Positions 43,523-51,633 of a DNA stretch of 64,000 nucleotides are shown piece by piece. The DNA lies in NCBI RefSeq assembly GCF_900116045.1, contig NZ_LT630450.1, positions 1,479,501-1,543,500 on the forward strand, written 5' to 3'. Below the pieces are notes generated by a model that saw nothing but the letters and a program-made list of their open reading frames with translations, was not told the DNA's origin and searched no databases. This DNA comes from Desulfovibrio piger (GTDB taxonomy: Bacteria > Desulfobacterota > Desulfovibrionia > Desulfovibrionales > Desulfovibrionaceae). The translations under genes and the position numbers were made by a program. Each line of letters begins with the position of its first letter. Position 1 is the first letter of the stretch.

Positions 43523-44122
43523 TCAGGACAAGCGTCCCGTCCCGGCGGACCAGGCAAAAAAGTGGCCGCCGTCCAGCTCCCCGGCGGCATCGGCCCCGGG
43601 CAGGGGCAGCCCCTGGCGGCAGCAGTCCCAGCAGCGCACCAGCGCCTGGCGGTCCGCCCCGTCAGGATGGCGGGCGGCCTCGGCCAGACGGGCCGCACGG
43701 GCGGGCGTCATGGGATGGTGCCCCGGCTTGCCCGCCAGGGCCACCAGCTGCGGATTGACCCGCCCCTGGCACAAAAAGCCGCCCAGGACCTCGTTGCCGT
43801 TGTCCTGGAGCAGGCGGCGGGCCGCCGCCAGACAGTGGCGGGAATGCTCCGAGCCGGGACGCGTGCCGTGGGTGCCGAAAAAAAAGACCCGCCTGCCGCG
43901 TATGTCCTGCCACAGGCGCAGGCTGCGGCCATCGGGCAGGCCCCGGCGTACCCAGAAGCCCAGGAGCAGCGTCCCGGCATGATCGAGCAGGGGCGGATGC
44001 CCGGCGGGGAACACGGGGCCCCCGGTGGCTCCGGCCAGGGCATCGGCCAGGGAGCGGGTATTGCCGGTGATGCTGGAGCACAGGATATGCGGGGGCACGG
44101 GATGCGGATGGATGTCTGTCAT
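43523..44122 (-). CDS. Flavodoxin-like protein
   Basis: 199 residues. The N-terminal ILCSSITGNTRSLADALA is the FMN-phosphate loop; GTLLLGFWVRRGLPDG and VFFFGTHGTRPGSEHS continue the Rossmann-like fold, matching a longer flavodoxin family rather than the small electron-carrier type. The C-terminal part has a cysteine cluster (CWDCCRQGL) which might bind metal or be redox-active. Probably supplies electrons to, or is induced with, the neighbouring nitrosative-stress genes (inference from position). Confidence 0.75.
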   Translation of the reverse strand: MTDIHPHPVPPHILCSSITGNTRSLADALAGATGGPVFPAGHPPLLDHAGTLLLGFWVRRGLPDGRSLRLWQDIRGRRVFFFGTHGTRPGSEHSRHCLAAARRLLQDNGNEVLGGFLCQGRVNPQLVALAGKPGHHPMTPARAARLAEAARHPDGADRQALVRCWDCCRQGLPLPGADAAGELDGGHFFAWSAGTGRLS

Positions 44123-44302
44123 GTCTGGTATGCTGCGGGCTGCCGCCCTCGGTCAGGCCTGTGCCGCGCTGCCCCGGGCCGGGGACACGCCGCGGCGGAG
44201 GCGTCATTCAAAAAAGGCACGGCCGGGACCGGGCCCCTGTCCCGGGCCGTCCGGGGACAGGGAAGGCAACGCCGGAGCGGGACCCCGCGCCCGGGAAGGC
44301 CC

Positions 44303-45007
44303 CTAGTCCTGGGCCCGGCGTTCCAGCGCGGCCATGTCCAGCAGTTCCACCCGCCGCCGCTCCAGGCGGATGGCTCCTTCCCGGGCCAGCTTGTTGAGCT
44401 CCCGGCTCAGGCTCTCGCGGCTCAGGCCCAGCAGGCGGGCCATGAGCTCCCGGGTACCGGGCAGTTCCAGCTGCCGGCGGCCCGCCTCCATGCGGGAGCG
44501 GTGCAGCAGCCATCCGGCCACCCGCCGGGAGACCGAGATCACCCCCTGCGAGCCGGCCACCTTGTTGACGAACAGGCGCTGCCGGGCAGCCAGCACCTGC
44601 AAAAGCCAGCGGGCCAGCCGGGGATTCTCGTCCAGCAGCCTGTCCATGGTGGCCCGCTCCAGCCAGAGCAGGCGCCCCGGCCCCAGGGCCACGGCCGTGG
44701 CCGGCAGGGGGGCCTCGTAGAACAGGGCCCCCGGATCGGGGAAGGCCCCGCCGCGGGTCAGATGCAGCACATATTCCTTTCCCTGCGGGCCCATCTTGAC
44801 CAGCTTCACCTCACCGGACAGGACAAAGGGCACATGCCGCGCCCTGTCGCCTTCACGAAAGAGCACATCGCCCGCCCGCATCACGGCAAGACGGCCCGTG
44901 CCCAGCAGCAGGGCCAGCTGGGACGCGTCCAGAAGATGCCCCAGCGGGCTCTGGCCCACGGCATCCCGCAGGCTCTGGGGATCACGGTTTCCTTTGCACC
45001 GTTCCAT
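44303..45007 (-). CDS. Crp/Fnr-family regulator, HcpR-like
   Basis: 234 residues. Cyclic-nucleotide-binding-like domain (about 25-140: FREGDRARHVPFVLSGEVKLVKMGPQGKEYVLHL) and winged helix (about 150-225: TRELMARLLGLSRESLSRELNKLAREGAI). Of the Cys-rich type only in part: no N-terminal iron-sulfur Cys motif as in Fnr. The recognition helix SRESLSRELNKL fits recognition of TGTGA-type half sites. A perfect TGTGA-N6-TCACA palindrome precedes the adjacent hcp gene, which is what HcpR regulators bind in Desulfovibrio. Start at MERCKG (GGAGG upstream) rather than the longer open frame. Confidence 0.82.
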   Translation of the reverse strand: MERCKGNRDPQSLRDAVGQSPLGHLLDASQLALLLGTGRLAVMRAGDVLFREGDRARHVPFVLSGEVKLVKMGPQGKEYVLHLTRGGAFPDPGALFYEAPLPATAVALGPGRLLWLERATMDRLLDENPRLARWLLQVLAARQRLFVNKVAGSQGVISVSRRVAGWLLHRSRMEAGRRQLELPGTRELMARLLGLSRESLSRELNKLAREGAIRLERRRVELLDMAALERRAQD

Positions 45008-45102
45008 GCGCGACCTCCACGAAGGTTGGCCCCTGCACGGACACAGGGGCGGGAAAGGAAGGCCGGACGGGGAAAGCGGCCCCGCCGGGCCCCACAAAAC
45101 GA

Positions 45103-45130
45103 GGGGAAGGCCGCTGTCACGGCCTTCCCC
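45103..45130 (-). terminator. Hairpin between hcp and the regulator gene
   Basis: A perfect 11-bp stem (45103-45113 with 45120-45130), 12 bp beyond the hcp stop, with a few T residues after. It may attenuate read-through into the regulator gene. Confidence 0.75.
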
Positions 45131-45141
45131 TGCGGAGCGTC

Positions 45142-46728
45142 TTAGCCCAGGATGGCCTTGAGGTCCTCGTCAGGCGTGGTCACGGGCATGATGTTCCACT
45201 GCTCCACCAGCACCTTGAGGATGTTGGGGGACACGAAGGCAGGCAGCGTGGGGCCGAGGCGGATGTTCTTCACGCCCAGGGCCAGCAGGGTCAGCAGGAT
45301 GCTCACGGCCTTCTGTTCGTACCACGAAAGCACCAGCGACAGCGGCAGCTCGTTGACGCCGCACTTCAGGGCATCGGCCAGGGCCAGGGCCACGCGCACG
45401 GCAGCGTAGGCGTCGTTGCACTGGCCCACGTCCAGCAGGCGCGGGATGCCGCCCAGGCTGCCCAGCTCCTTGTCGAAGAAGCGGAACTTGCCGCAGGCCA
45501 GGGTCAGGATCAGGCAGTCGGCCGGGATCTTCTCCACCAGTTCGGTGTAGTAGTTGCGGCCGGGACGGGCACCGTCGCAGCCGCCCACCAGGAAGATGTG
45601 GCGCAGTTTGCCCTGGGCCACGGCGTCCAGCACGGCGGGCGCGGCACCCAGCAGGGTCTCGCGGCCGAAGCCGGTCAGCACTTCCCTGCCGGGCACGTCT
45701 TCCGCGAAACCGGGCAGCTCCAGGGCCTTCTGGATGACGGCCGAGAAATCACGGCCCTTGCAATGGGTCAGGCCGGGCCAGGACACGTTGCCGGAGGTGA
45801 AGACCTTGTCGGCATAGCCCCTGGGGTCCTGGATGCAGTTGGTGGTGAAGAGCACCGCACCGGGGAAGTCGGGCAGCTCCTTCTGCTGGTTCTGCCAGGC
45901 CGTGCCGTAATGGCCGGCCAGATGCGGGAAGGCGTGCAGCAGCGGATAGGCATGGGCGGGCAGCATCTCGCCGTGGGTATAGACGTTGATGCCCGTGTCA
46001 CGGGTCTGCTCCAGCAGGGCCAGCAGGTCGGGCAGGTCGTGCCCGGAGATGAGGATGGCCTTGCCCTTGCGCCGGCCCAGGGATACGGGCGTGGGCACGG
46101 GCGTGCCGAACGTGCCGGTGTTGCCCGCCTCCAGCAGTTCCATGGCGCGCAGGTTGACCTTGCCGCATTCCAGCACCAGGCCCAGCCAGCCGTTGAGGTC
46201 ATGGCTCTCGGGGTCCAGTTCGGTGCCGGCGCGCAGGCCGCGATACAGGAAGGCGGCCACATCGGGATCACGCTGGCCCAGCTCGGCGGCATGGTCGGCA
46301 TAGGCGGCCACGCCCTTGAGGCCGTAGAGCAGGATCTGCATGGCGGAACGCACGTCCTCGTCGCCGGACAGGTGGTCGGTGGCCGTGTCGCGCAGGTCCA
46401 GGGCAGCCAGCGGCGTGGGCGCCGGCGCGCCGGGCACGCGGGCGGCCAGGGCGGTGGTGCGCTCCAGGCATTCTTCCTGCACGGCGCGCAGGGACACAGG
46501 ATCGAAATTCACATTGGTCAGGGTGGAGAACAGGGCCTTGAAGGCAAAATCATCGGTGGCGGTATCCACGATGCCGGCCTCACGGGCCATCAGGGCCACG
46601 GCCGCCAGTTCGCGCAGCTGCCACACCAGCTTGTCCTGCTGGATGGCCACGGCCTCGTTCTTGCCGCAGATACCAAGGCGGGTACAGCCCTTGCCTTTGG
46701 AAGTCTGTTCACACTGATTGCAAAACAT
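45142..46728 (-). CDS. hcp: Hybrid-cluster protein (hydroxylamine reductase)
   Basis: Iron-sulfur enzyme reducing hydroxylamine or, in current models, nitric oxide; it protects anaerobes from nitrosative stress. In 528 residues the N-terminal MFCNQCEQTSKGKGCTRLGICGK has the Cys-x2-Cys-x8-Cys-x5-Cys cubane site of class I enzymes. SGHDLPDLLALLEQT, FTTNCIQDPRGYADKVFTSG, HIFLVGGCDGARPGRNYYTELVEKIP and TLACGKFRF supply the hybrid-cluster ligands. An operator palindrome and likely promoter lie directly upstream. The regulator, flavodoxin and flavoprotein genes follow. Confidence 0.97.
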   Translation of the reverse strand: MFCNQCEQTSKGKGCTRLGICGKNEAVAIQQDKLVWQLRELAAVALMAREAGIVDTATDDFAFKALFSTLTNVNFDPVSLRAVQEECLERTTALAARVPGAPAPTPLAALDLRDTATDHLSGDEDVRSAMQILLYGLKGVAAYADHAAELGQRDPDVAAFLYRGLRAGTELDPESHDLNGWLGLVLECGKVNLRAMELLEAGNTGTFGTPVPTPVSLGRRKGKAILISGHDLPDLLALLEQTRDTGINVYTHGEMLPAHAYPLLHAFPHLAGHYGTAWQNQQKELPDFPGAVLFTTNCIQDPRGYADKVFTSGNVSWPGLTHCKGRDFSAVIQKALELPGFAEDVPGREVLTGFGRETLLGAAPAVLDAVAQGKLRHIFLVGGCDGARPGRNYYTELVEKIPADCLILTLACGKFRFFDKELGSLGGIPRLLDVGQCNDAYAAVRVALALADALKCGVNELPLSLVLSWYEQKAVSILLTLLALGVKNIRLGPTLPAFVSPNILKVLVEQWNIMPVTTPDEDLKAILG

Positions 46729-46796
46729 GGGGGACTCCTTGTCTGAGAGGATGAGGTCTGTTGACGCGACTACAGCATATTTTCCCGGCCCGCACT

Positions 46797-46812
46797 GTGA
46801 CCATCGTCACAA
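46797..46812 (-). promoter_or_regulatory. Crp/Fnr-type (HcpR) operator upstream of hcp
   Basis: TGTGACCATCGTCACA: TGTGA, six bases, TCACA. It lies 69 bp from the hcp start, about 37-42 bp before the probable transcription start (possible -10 around 46770-46780), the position of a class II activator site. Confidence 0.85.
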
Positions 46813-46864
46813 AACAGCGGTTATTTGCCGGAGCTTCCGCAGGACGGCACGGGGCGCCCGGCCC

Positions 46865-48718
46865 CTACGGCCGCTTCCGCAGGCGCTTCCAGCCCGTGGC
46901 GGGCGCCTCATGGCCGCCCTGCAGGCTGCCGCCCAGCCCCAGCCGGTGATCCAGTTCCGCCAGCCAGGCCACGGCCGCCGTGCCGCGTTCCAGTCCCAGG
47001 GCCCGGCTGCAGGCGAGCACCTCCTCCACCCTGCCCCGCCAGAACGACAGCTGCGGTTCCAGCAGGTCGAGATCGGGGTGCCTGTCCACCAGCGTGCGCA
47101 GCCCGGCGCCCACGCCTTCCGCATCGCACAGGCGGGCCAGCTGGCGGCGGCGTTGCCAGCCCGGCCGTCCCTGCGACCAGACCAGGGCCAGATGCAGGAC
47201 GAAGCGCTCGTCCGCCGTGGCCTCCCGCCTCCGGTTGCCGGGCAGTATGCCCCGCACGGCCCCCAGGACGGCGCTGGTCCCGCTGCCCAGGGCATCCGCC
47301 ACGGCGCCGGCCCCATGACTGACGGCCCCGGCCACGGCCTGACCGGCACCGATGACCGCACCGGCGCCCGAGCTCACGGCACCGGCCACGGCATTGCCGC
47401 CCCGTGCCGCGGCCTGACCGGCAGCGGCGGCACCATCGCTCACCGCACCGATGACCGCGCTGGTCCCGCTGCTCACCATGCCCGCCACGGCCCCGGCCCC
47501 GCTGCCGACGCTCTCCATGACGGCACTGCCCCCGCGCAGGACGGCCTGTTCCGCGGTGGCGGCACAGTCGCCCACGGCATGGATGACGGCATGGGCGCCG
47601 CTGCCCACGGCATCCGCCATGACGCCGGCCCCATTGCTGACGGCTCCGGCCACGGCCTGCCCGGCACCGATGACCGCACCGGCGCCGGAGCTCACGGCAT
47701 CTGCCACGGCACTGCCGCCGCGTGCCACGCTCCGGGCGGCGTCCCGGGTCTTTTCCAGGGCGCTGCCGGTCATGGTGCCCACGGTCTCCGAGATCTTCTG
47801 CCCCACGGAGGCCGGCAGGTCCGCCAGCTGCCTGCGGAAGCCGTCCACGATGGCCCCCACGGTCTCCCGGGAGATCTCCGCCAGCATGGTGCCCGCCTCC
47901 CGGACACAGGCCTGCTGCCGGGCCTCTTCCCTGCCCAGGGCCGCGAAACGGAAGGCGCTGCGCGTGACCACCCCGGCCCGGATGGCCAGCAGACAGTTGG
48001 CCGCCCCGTCGATGACGGCGGACGTGCACTGCTGCATCATGGGCCCCATGAGCGGCACGCTGGAGGCCGCCAGGGCGGGCGTGACCGCGGGCAGCAGTTC
48101 GTTCATGCTTTCGGTGATGGTCCGGGGGATGTCCAGGGCCTCGATGGAAAAGGAGATGAAGGTGGCCGAGGAGACCGCGCTGTAGACGCTCCACAGCTCC
48201 GCCGGGGAGGGACGCTGGTTGTAGATGCCCGAAACACGCCAGACCATGCGCGCCAGCGAGATGAAGACGATGAGCGCGTCCAGACGGCCGTTCCGGGACA
48301 GGGCCGTGCCCAGGAACACCCGTTTGGCGTTGCTGCGGATCTCTTCCCCGGCGCGGGCGTCCAGCACGTCGAGGGCTTTTTCCAGAAAGTTCCCATCCGT
48401 GGCGCGGATGCCCGCGGCGCGGACATGGGGGTTCTTCTTCAGGCGGCGTTCCAGTTCCCGGGCAAAGTCCCGGCGTTCCGCCTCCGAGGGATCGTCCCGC
48501 AGCACCAGGCGGGGCTTGCGGGCGAACCAGGACAGGCCCAGCCAGAGCACGGCGACTGCCTCCAGGGCCAGCAGGGCCACGAAGGCCAGCCAGCCCCGGC
48601 CGGGGGCCAGCACTTCCACGGTCTGGAAGGCCGTCAGGTCCAGCTGGAGCAGCAGCATCAGGATGACGAGCATGAAAAGGGCCGCGGCCGCTTTCAACAA
48701 GGTCGGGAGAAACGTCAT
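46865..48718 (-). CDS. DUF697-like membrane protein with long Gly/Ala repeat region
   Basis: 617 residues, function unknown. Two membrane helices near the start (about 5-30 and 40-65), then RKPRLVLRDDPSEAERRDFARELERRL, a helical middle with MESMNELLPAV... and PLMGPMMQQCTSAVIDGAAN resembling DUF697/YcjF-type sequences, and from about 330 to 480 a Gly/Ala/Ser/Val-rich repeat (units such as SGAGAVIGAGQAVAGAV) with many GxxxG glycine-zipper spacings. A conserved-looking helical C-terminal domain (about 495-617, with VWSQGRPGWQRRRQLARLCDAEG) ends it. Start ATG 48718 was chosen because the first membrane helix begins there. The DNA holds a roughly 130-bp direct repeat. Confidence 0.75.
   Translation of the reverse strand: MTFLPTLLKAAAALFMLVILMLLLQLDLTAFQTVEVLAPGRGWLAFVALLALEAVAVLWLGLSWFARKPRLVLRDDPSEAERRDFARELERRLKKNPHVRAAGIRATDGNFLEKALDVLDARAGEEIRSNAKRVFLGTALSRNGRLDALIVFISLARMVWRVSGIYNQRPSPAELWSVYSAVSSATFISFSIEALDIPRTITESMNELLPAVTPALAASSVPLMGPMMQQCTSAVIDGAANCLLAIRAGVVTRSAFRFAALGREEARQQACVREAGTMLAEISRETVGAIVDGFRRQLADLPASVGQKISETVGTMTGSALEKTRDAARSVARGGSAVADAVSSGAGAVIGAGQAVAGAVSNGAGVMADAVGSGAHAVIHAVGDCAATAEQAVLRGGSAVMESVGSGAGAVAGMVSSGTSAVIGAVSDGAAAAGQAAARGGNAVAGAVSSGAGAVIGAGQAVAGAVSHGAGAVADALGSGTSAVLGAVRGILPGNRRREATADERFVLHLALVWSQGRPGWQRRRQLARLCDAEGVGAGLRTLVDRHPDLDLLEPQLSFWRGRVEEVLACSRALGLERGTAAVAWLAELDHRLGLGGSLQGGHEAPATGWKRLRKRP
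47282..47728 (-). repeat. Direct repeat inside the Gly/Ala-rich gene
   Basis: 47282-47410 and 47600-47728 are near-identical (most positions match over about 129 bp) and lie 318 bp (106 codons) apart in the same frame, so the repeat arose by in-frame duplication. Shorter degenerate copies lie between them. Confidence 0.8.
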
Positions 48719-48985
48719 GTCAGTTACCTGCGCAAAGGAAGGATGGGGGACCCGCCGCGGGAGTTGCCCGCAGGCCGGGCGGCTCCGGCCCGTACGGTGG
48801 AGCCGGTCAGAGCACACCACAGGGCGCGTCAGCGGGATGTCAGGAACGGCGGAAAGGATCGGCGGAGCGACGGAAGGCCCCGGGAAAGGGGGGGAAACGT
48901 GCCCGCCCCAGAGCGCCGGGGCGGTCCGGGCCGGGGGCACGGCCCCGCGCGGGCAGGACGGCAGGCGAACCTGCCGTCCCCCGGA
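48719..48985. other. 267-bp gap upstream of the Gly/Ala-rich gene
   Basis: Between the transglycosylase stop and the next minus-strand gene. No hairpin with T-run and no further gene seen. The promoter of the 46865-48718 gene is expected here. Confidence 0.4.
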
Positions 48986-50086
48986 TTACTTCAGAGCGGC
49001 GACACGGTCCGCCAGGGCCAGGATGGTGTTGGCATAGACCGTGGAGTGGTTGTAGCGCATCAGCAGGGCGTGCTGGCGCTCGCGGGAGAGGCCGGCCTTC
49101 CAGCCGTGCCGGGCAAGATAGTGGGAAAGGCTGGCCACGGCATCGGGCACGGTGAACAGGTCCACACGGCCGTCGCCGTCACCGTCCGCGCCGTAGGTGG
49201 CGATATTGGACGGCATGAACTGGCACAGGCCCACGGCGCCGTAGATGGAACCGGGCAGATGCTCCGGCGGCACCCGGTCGCGCAGCATGTGTTCCACCAG
49301 GGCCCTGGTTTCCTTGTAGGCCCAGTCCGCGCGTTTGGGCATGGTCTCGGCGATCCAGTCCATGTGCTGCGCATGGTCGCGCAGCTGCGGCAGCCAGTCG
49401 CTGATGCTTTCCGGCGTCCGGCTCACGGCCATGCTGGCCAGGGTGTAGAAGGCGTTCTCCGAGGTATCGCCCAGCACCTTGCCGAGGCGGGTCTCCACGA
49501 ACAGCAGGGCCGCCGCGATGGACGAAGGCACGCCGTAGCGCTGCTCCGCCTGCCGGAAGGCTGTGCTGTTGGCCGTGATGAACCGGCGGCACAGACGCGC
49601 GTTGGCATCCGTGACCACGCCCTTGTAATACTGGGCCAGGGGCTTGTCCGACGGCGGCGCGGGGAAGAATTTGCGATTGTACAGGGCCTTGATCTTGCGG
49701 CCCATGGGCGACTGGGTGGGCGTGGCCGGCAGGCCCGCCAGCAGGGCGTCCACCTGCGGCCCGGAGATGCCGTCGGCAGCCAGGCGGCGCGAAAGCTCCT
49801 GCCAGGCAGGGGCCACGGCCGGGGCGGACGGGCGGACGGCCCCGGGAGCGGGGGCCGCTGCGGGCGTCACCACCGTCGCCGGAGCAGCGGGGGAAGGCCC
49901 GAGGGAACGTTCTTTCAGTCCGGCATCGCCGTCACCGTTTGCGGACGGCGGCTCCAGGATCACGGTGCCGCCGGGCACCACGTCATCCGCGGGCTCCCTG
50001 CCGCCGCAGGCGGCCAGCAGCAGGCAGCACAGCGCACACAGGACACCGCACAGGGCGACGCGTCCGTGCCTGCGGGAGATGCTCAT
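48986..50086 (-). CDS. Lytic murein transglycosylase (MltB-type) lipoprotein
   Basis: Cleaves peptidoglycan between MurNAc and GlcNAc. The 366-residue lipoprotein has signal LCCLLLAACGG (lipobox Cys about residue 24), a Pro/Ala-rich linker (about 30-95), then the SLT_2 domain: AQYYKGVVTDANARLCRRFI, AALLFVETRLGKVLGDTSENAFYTLASMA with the catalytic Glu, GAVGLCQFMPSNIATYGADGDGDGRVDLF, and YNHSTVYANTIL. Start ATG 50086 has AGGAGGT upstream; the frame is open further but not lipoprotein-like. It follows the CI-like gene after 1 bp. Confidence 0.9.
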   Translation of the reverse strand: MSISRRHGRVALCGVLCALCCLLLAACGGREPADDVVPGGTVILEPPSANGDGDAGLKERSLGPSPAAPATVVTPAAAPAPGAVRPSAPAVAPAWQELSRRLAADGISGPQVDALLAGLPATPTQSPMGRKIKALYNRKFFPAPPSDKPLAQYYKGVVTDANARLCRRFITANSTAFRQAEQRYGVPSSIAAALLFVETRLGKVLGDTSENAFYTLASMAVSRTPESISDWLPQLRDHAQHMDWIAETMPKRADWAYKETRALVEHMLRDRVPPEHLPGSIYGAVGLCQFMPSNIATYGADGDGDGRVDLFTVPDAVASLSHYLARHGWKAGLSRERQHALLMRYNHSTVYANTILALADRVAALK

Positions 50087-50087
50087 G

Positions 50088-50777
50088 TCATACCTCCTGG
50101 AAAGTCCAGACCACACGCCCCAGCATGCGGCGCTGCAACAGGGCGGCGTCCAGGGACGTTTCGGGATAGTCCGGGGACTGGGCCCGCAGGACATAGCCCT
50201 GCTGCGGGCCGTCCAGGAACACCTGGCGGACCACCACGCCTTCCAGCGGGGCGAACAGGGCATAGGTCCTGCCGGAGACAGGCGCCGGGTCCTCCATGTC
50301 CACCCCGATATAGGCGCCCTCGCGCAGCAGGGGCTCCATGGCCCGCCCGCGCAGACGCAGCACCTGCAGCGAGGGCCGCAGAAAGGCCTGGGGCAGGGGG
50401 ACCCTGCCGGCCACGGAAAGGGCGGGCCTGGGGGCCTCGTCCGTATAGGCACAGGCCATGTCGTAGACGTCCACCACCGTGGACCGGGTGAAGTCGCCCC
50501 CGTAGCAGGCCACGGTCTCGGCCAGGGCCTGGGGGGCCTCCTGCGGGCAATAGCCTTTTTCCGTACGCAGATAGAGGGGCCCCACCCCGTATTTGAGCCA
50601 GTCGGGGTTGAGGCCGAAACGCTCGAAGAGCTTCATGTACCAGTCGCCCGGTACAGAATCGCGGCGCTTGGCGTCCGAGATGCTGGACTGGCGTATGTTG
50701 AGCAGCTCCGCCAGTTCCACCTGGGTGCGGCAGTTGGCGGCCAGCTTGATGCGTTCATAGATTTCCGTAAAGCCCAT
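50088..50777 (-). CDS. CI-like repressor with degenerate S24 peptidase domain
   Basis: 229 residues. The N-terminal phage-CI-type helix-turn-helix (about 1-65: CRTQVELAELLNIRQSSISDAKRRDSVPGDWYMKLFERFGLNPDWL) is followed by an S24/LexA-like C-terminal domain (about 125-229: LRLRGRAMEPLLREGAYIGVDMEDPAP, GRTYALFAPLEGVVVRQV). The catalytic Ser of the G-x-S-M-x-P motif is Ala, and the catalytic Lys position reads Arg, so self-cleavage is unlikely. It sits 7 bp after hflC in the hflKC transcript, which suggests a host regulatory role rather than prophage remains. Target unknown. Confidence 0.85.
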   Translation of the reverse strand: MGFTEIYERIKLAANCRTQVELAELLNIRQSSISDAKRRDSVPGDWYMKLFERFGLNPDWLKYGVGPLYLRTEKGYCPQEAPQALAETVACYGGDFTRSTVVDVYDMACAYTDEAPRPALSVAGRVPLPQAFLRPSLQVLRLRGRAMEPLLREGAYIGVDMEDPAPVSGRTYALFAPLEGVVVRQVFLDGPQQGYVLRAQSPDYPETSLDAALLQRRMLGRVVWTFQEV

Positions 50778-50784
50778 GATCCAC

Positions 50785-51633
50785 CTACTTCTGCAGATCC
50801 AGCAACGGCCTCTGGCTGTCCAGCACCAGTTTGCTGTTCTCCTTGAAGGACTTGCGCAGGGCCTCGAGCCAGCGCTGATAGGAATAGAACTCCGGCGCCT
50901 TGCTGTAGGCCGCGGCATAGACGGCGGCCGCCTGGGCATCGCCCTGGCCGTAGAGCACCTGGGCCTCGCGGTTGGCCTCGGCAAGGATGAGGGCCTTCTG
51001 GCGGTCGGCATCGGAACGGATGCGCGTGGCCTGTTCCTGACCTTCGGAACGGTACTGCTTGGCCTGGCGTTCACGCTCGGCCCGCATGCGGTCGAAGATG
51101 GAGCGCTGGTTCTCCGTGGGCAGGTCGGTGCGCTTGATGCGCACGTCCAGTACCTCCACCCCGTAGGGCTTCATGAGGTCGGAGACCTTTTCCGTCACCC
51201 GGGCCATGATGGTGGCGCGCTCCTTGGAGACCACCTCGGTCAGGGTATAGGCGCCCACCAGGGCCCGCAGCTGCGAATAGACCACGTCGTCCAGACGGGC
51301 CTGCGCGCCGGGGATGGTGCGCATGGTGCGGTAGAACTGCAGGGGATCGCTGATGCGCCAGCGGGCGTAGTTGTCCAGCACGATGGTCTTCTTGTCCACG
51401 GTGAAGGCCTCGCGCGAGCTGGCGGCATAGTCGAGCACGCGGGCGTCGAAATAGACCACCTTCTGGATGAAGGGCAGCTTGAAGTGCAGGCCGGGCCGGT
51501 AGATCTCGGGCAGGGGATCGCCCAGCTGGAGCACCAGGGCCTGCTGGGTCTGGTGCACGGTGAAGCAGCACTGGGTCACGAAAACGGCCAGCACCAGCAG
51601 CAGGACACCATAAAAAAGGGGATTTTTGGTCAT
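50785..51633 (-). CDS. hflC: HflC, subunit of the FtsH modulator complex
   Basis: SPFH/band-7 protein of 282 residues with an N-terminal anchor (about 6-25: LFYGVLLLVLAVFVTQCCFTV) and periplasmic body. Together with HflK it forms a large cage around FtsH. Signatures are VLQLGDPLPEIYRPGLHFKLPFIQKVVYFDARVLDY, the helical ERQAKQYRSEGQEQATRIRSDADRQKALILAEANREAQVLYGQGDAQAAAVYAAAY and the C-terminal YQRWLEALRKSFKENSKLVLD. It overlaps hflK by 1 nt. Confidence 0.95.
   Translation of the reverse strand: MTKNPLFYGVLLLVLAVFVTQCCFTVHQTQQALVLQLGDPLPEIYRPGLHFKLPFIQKVVYFDARVLDYAASSREAFTVDKKTIVLDNYARWRISDPLQFYRTMRTIPGAQARLDDVVYSQLRALVGAYTLTEVVSKERATIMARVTEKVSDLMKPYGVEVLDVRIKRTDLPTENQRSIFDRMRAERERQAKQYRSEGQEQATRIRSDADRQKALILAEANREAQVLYGQGDAQAAAVYAAAYSKAPEFYSYQRWLEALRKSFKENSKLVLDSQRPLLDLQK

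Noticed and set aside
47280-47740. Possible CRISPR or satellite array
   Set aside because: The repeats are in frame inside one gene, degenerate and without spacers.
46718-50491. 1257-codon open frame on the plus strand
   Set aside because: Antisense to the Gly/Ala-rich gene and the transglycosylase. Its length comes from the GC-rich repeats, not from coding pressure.
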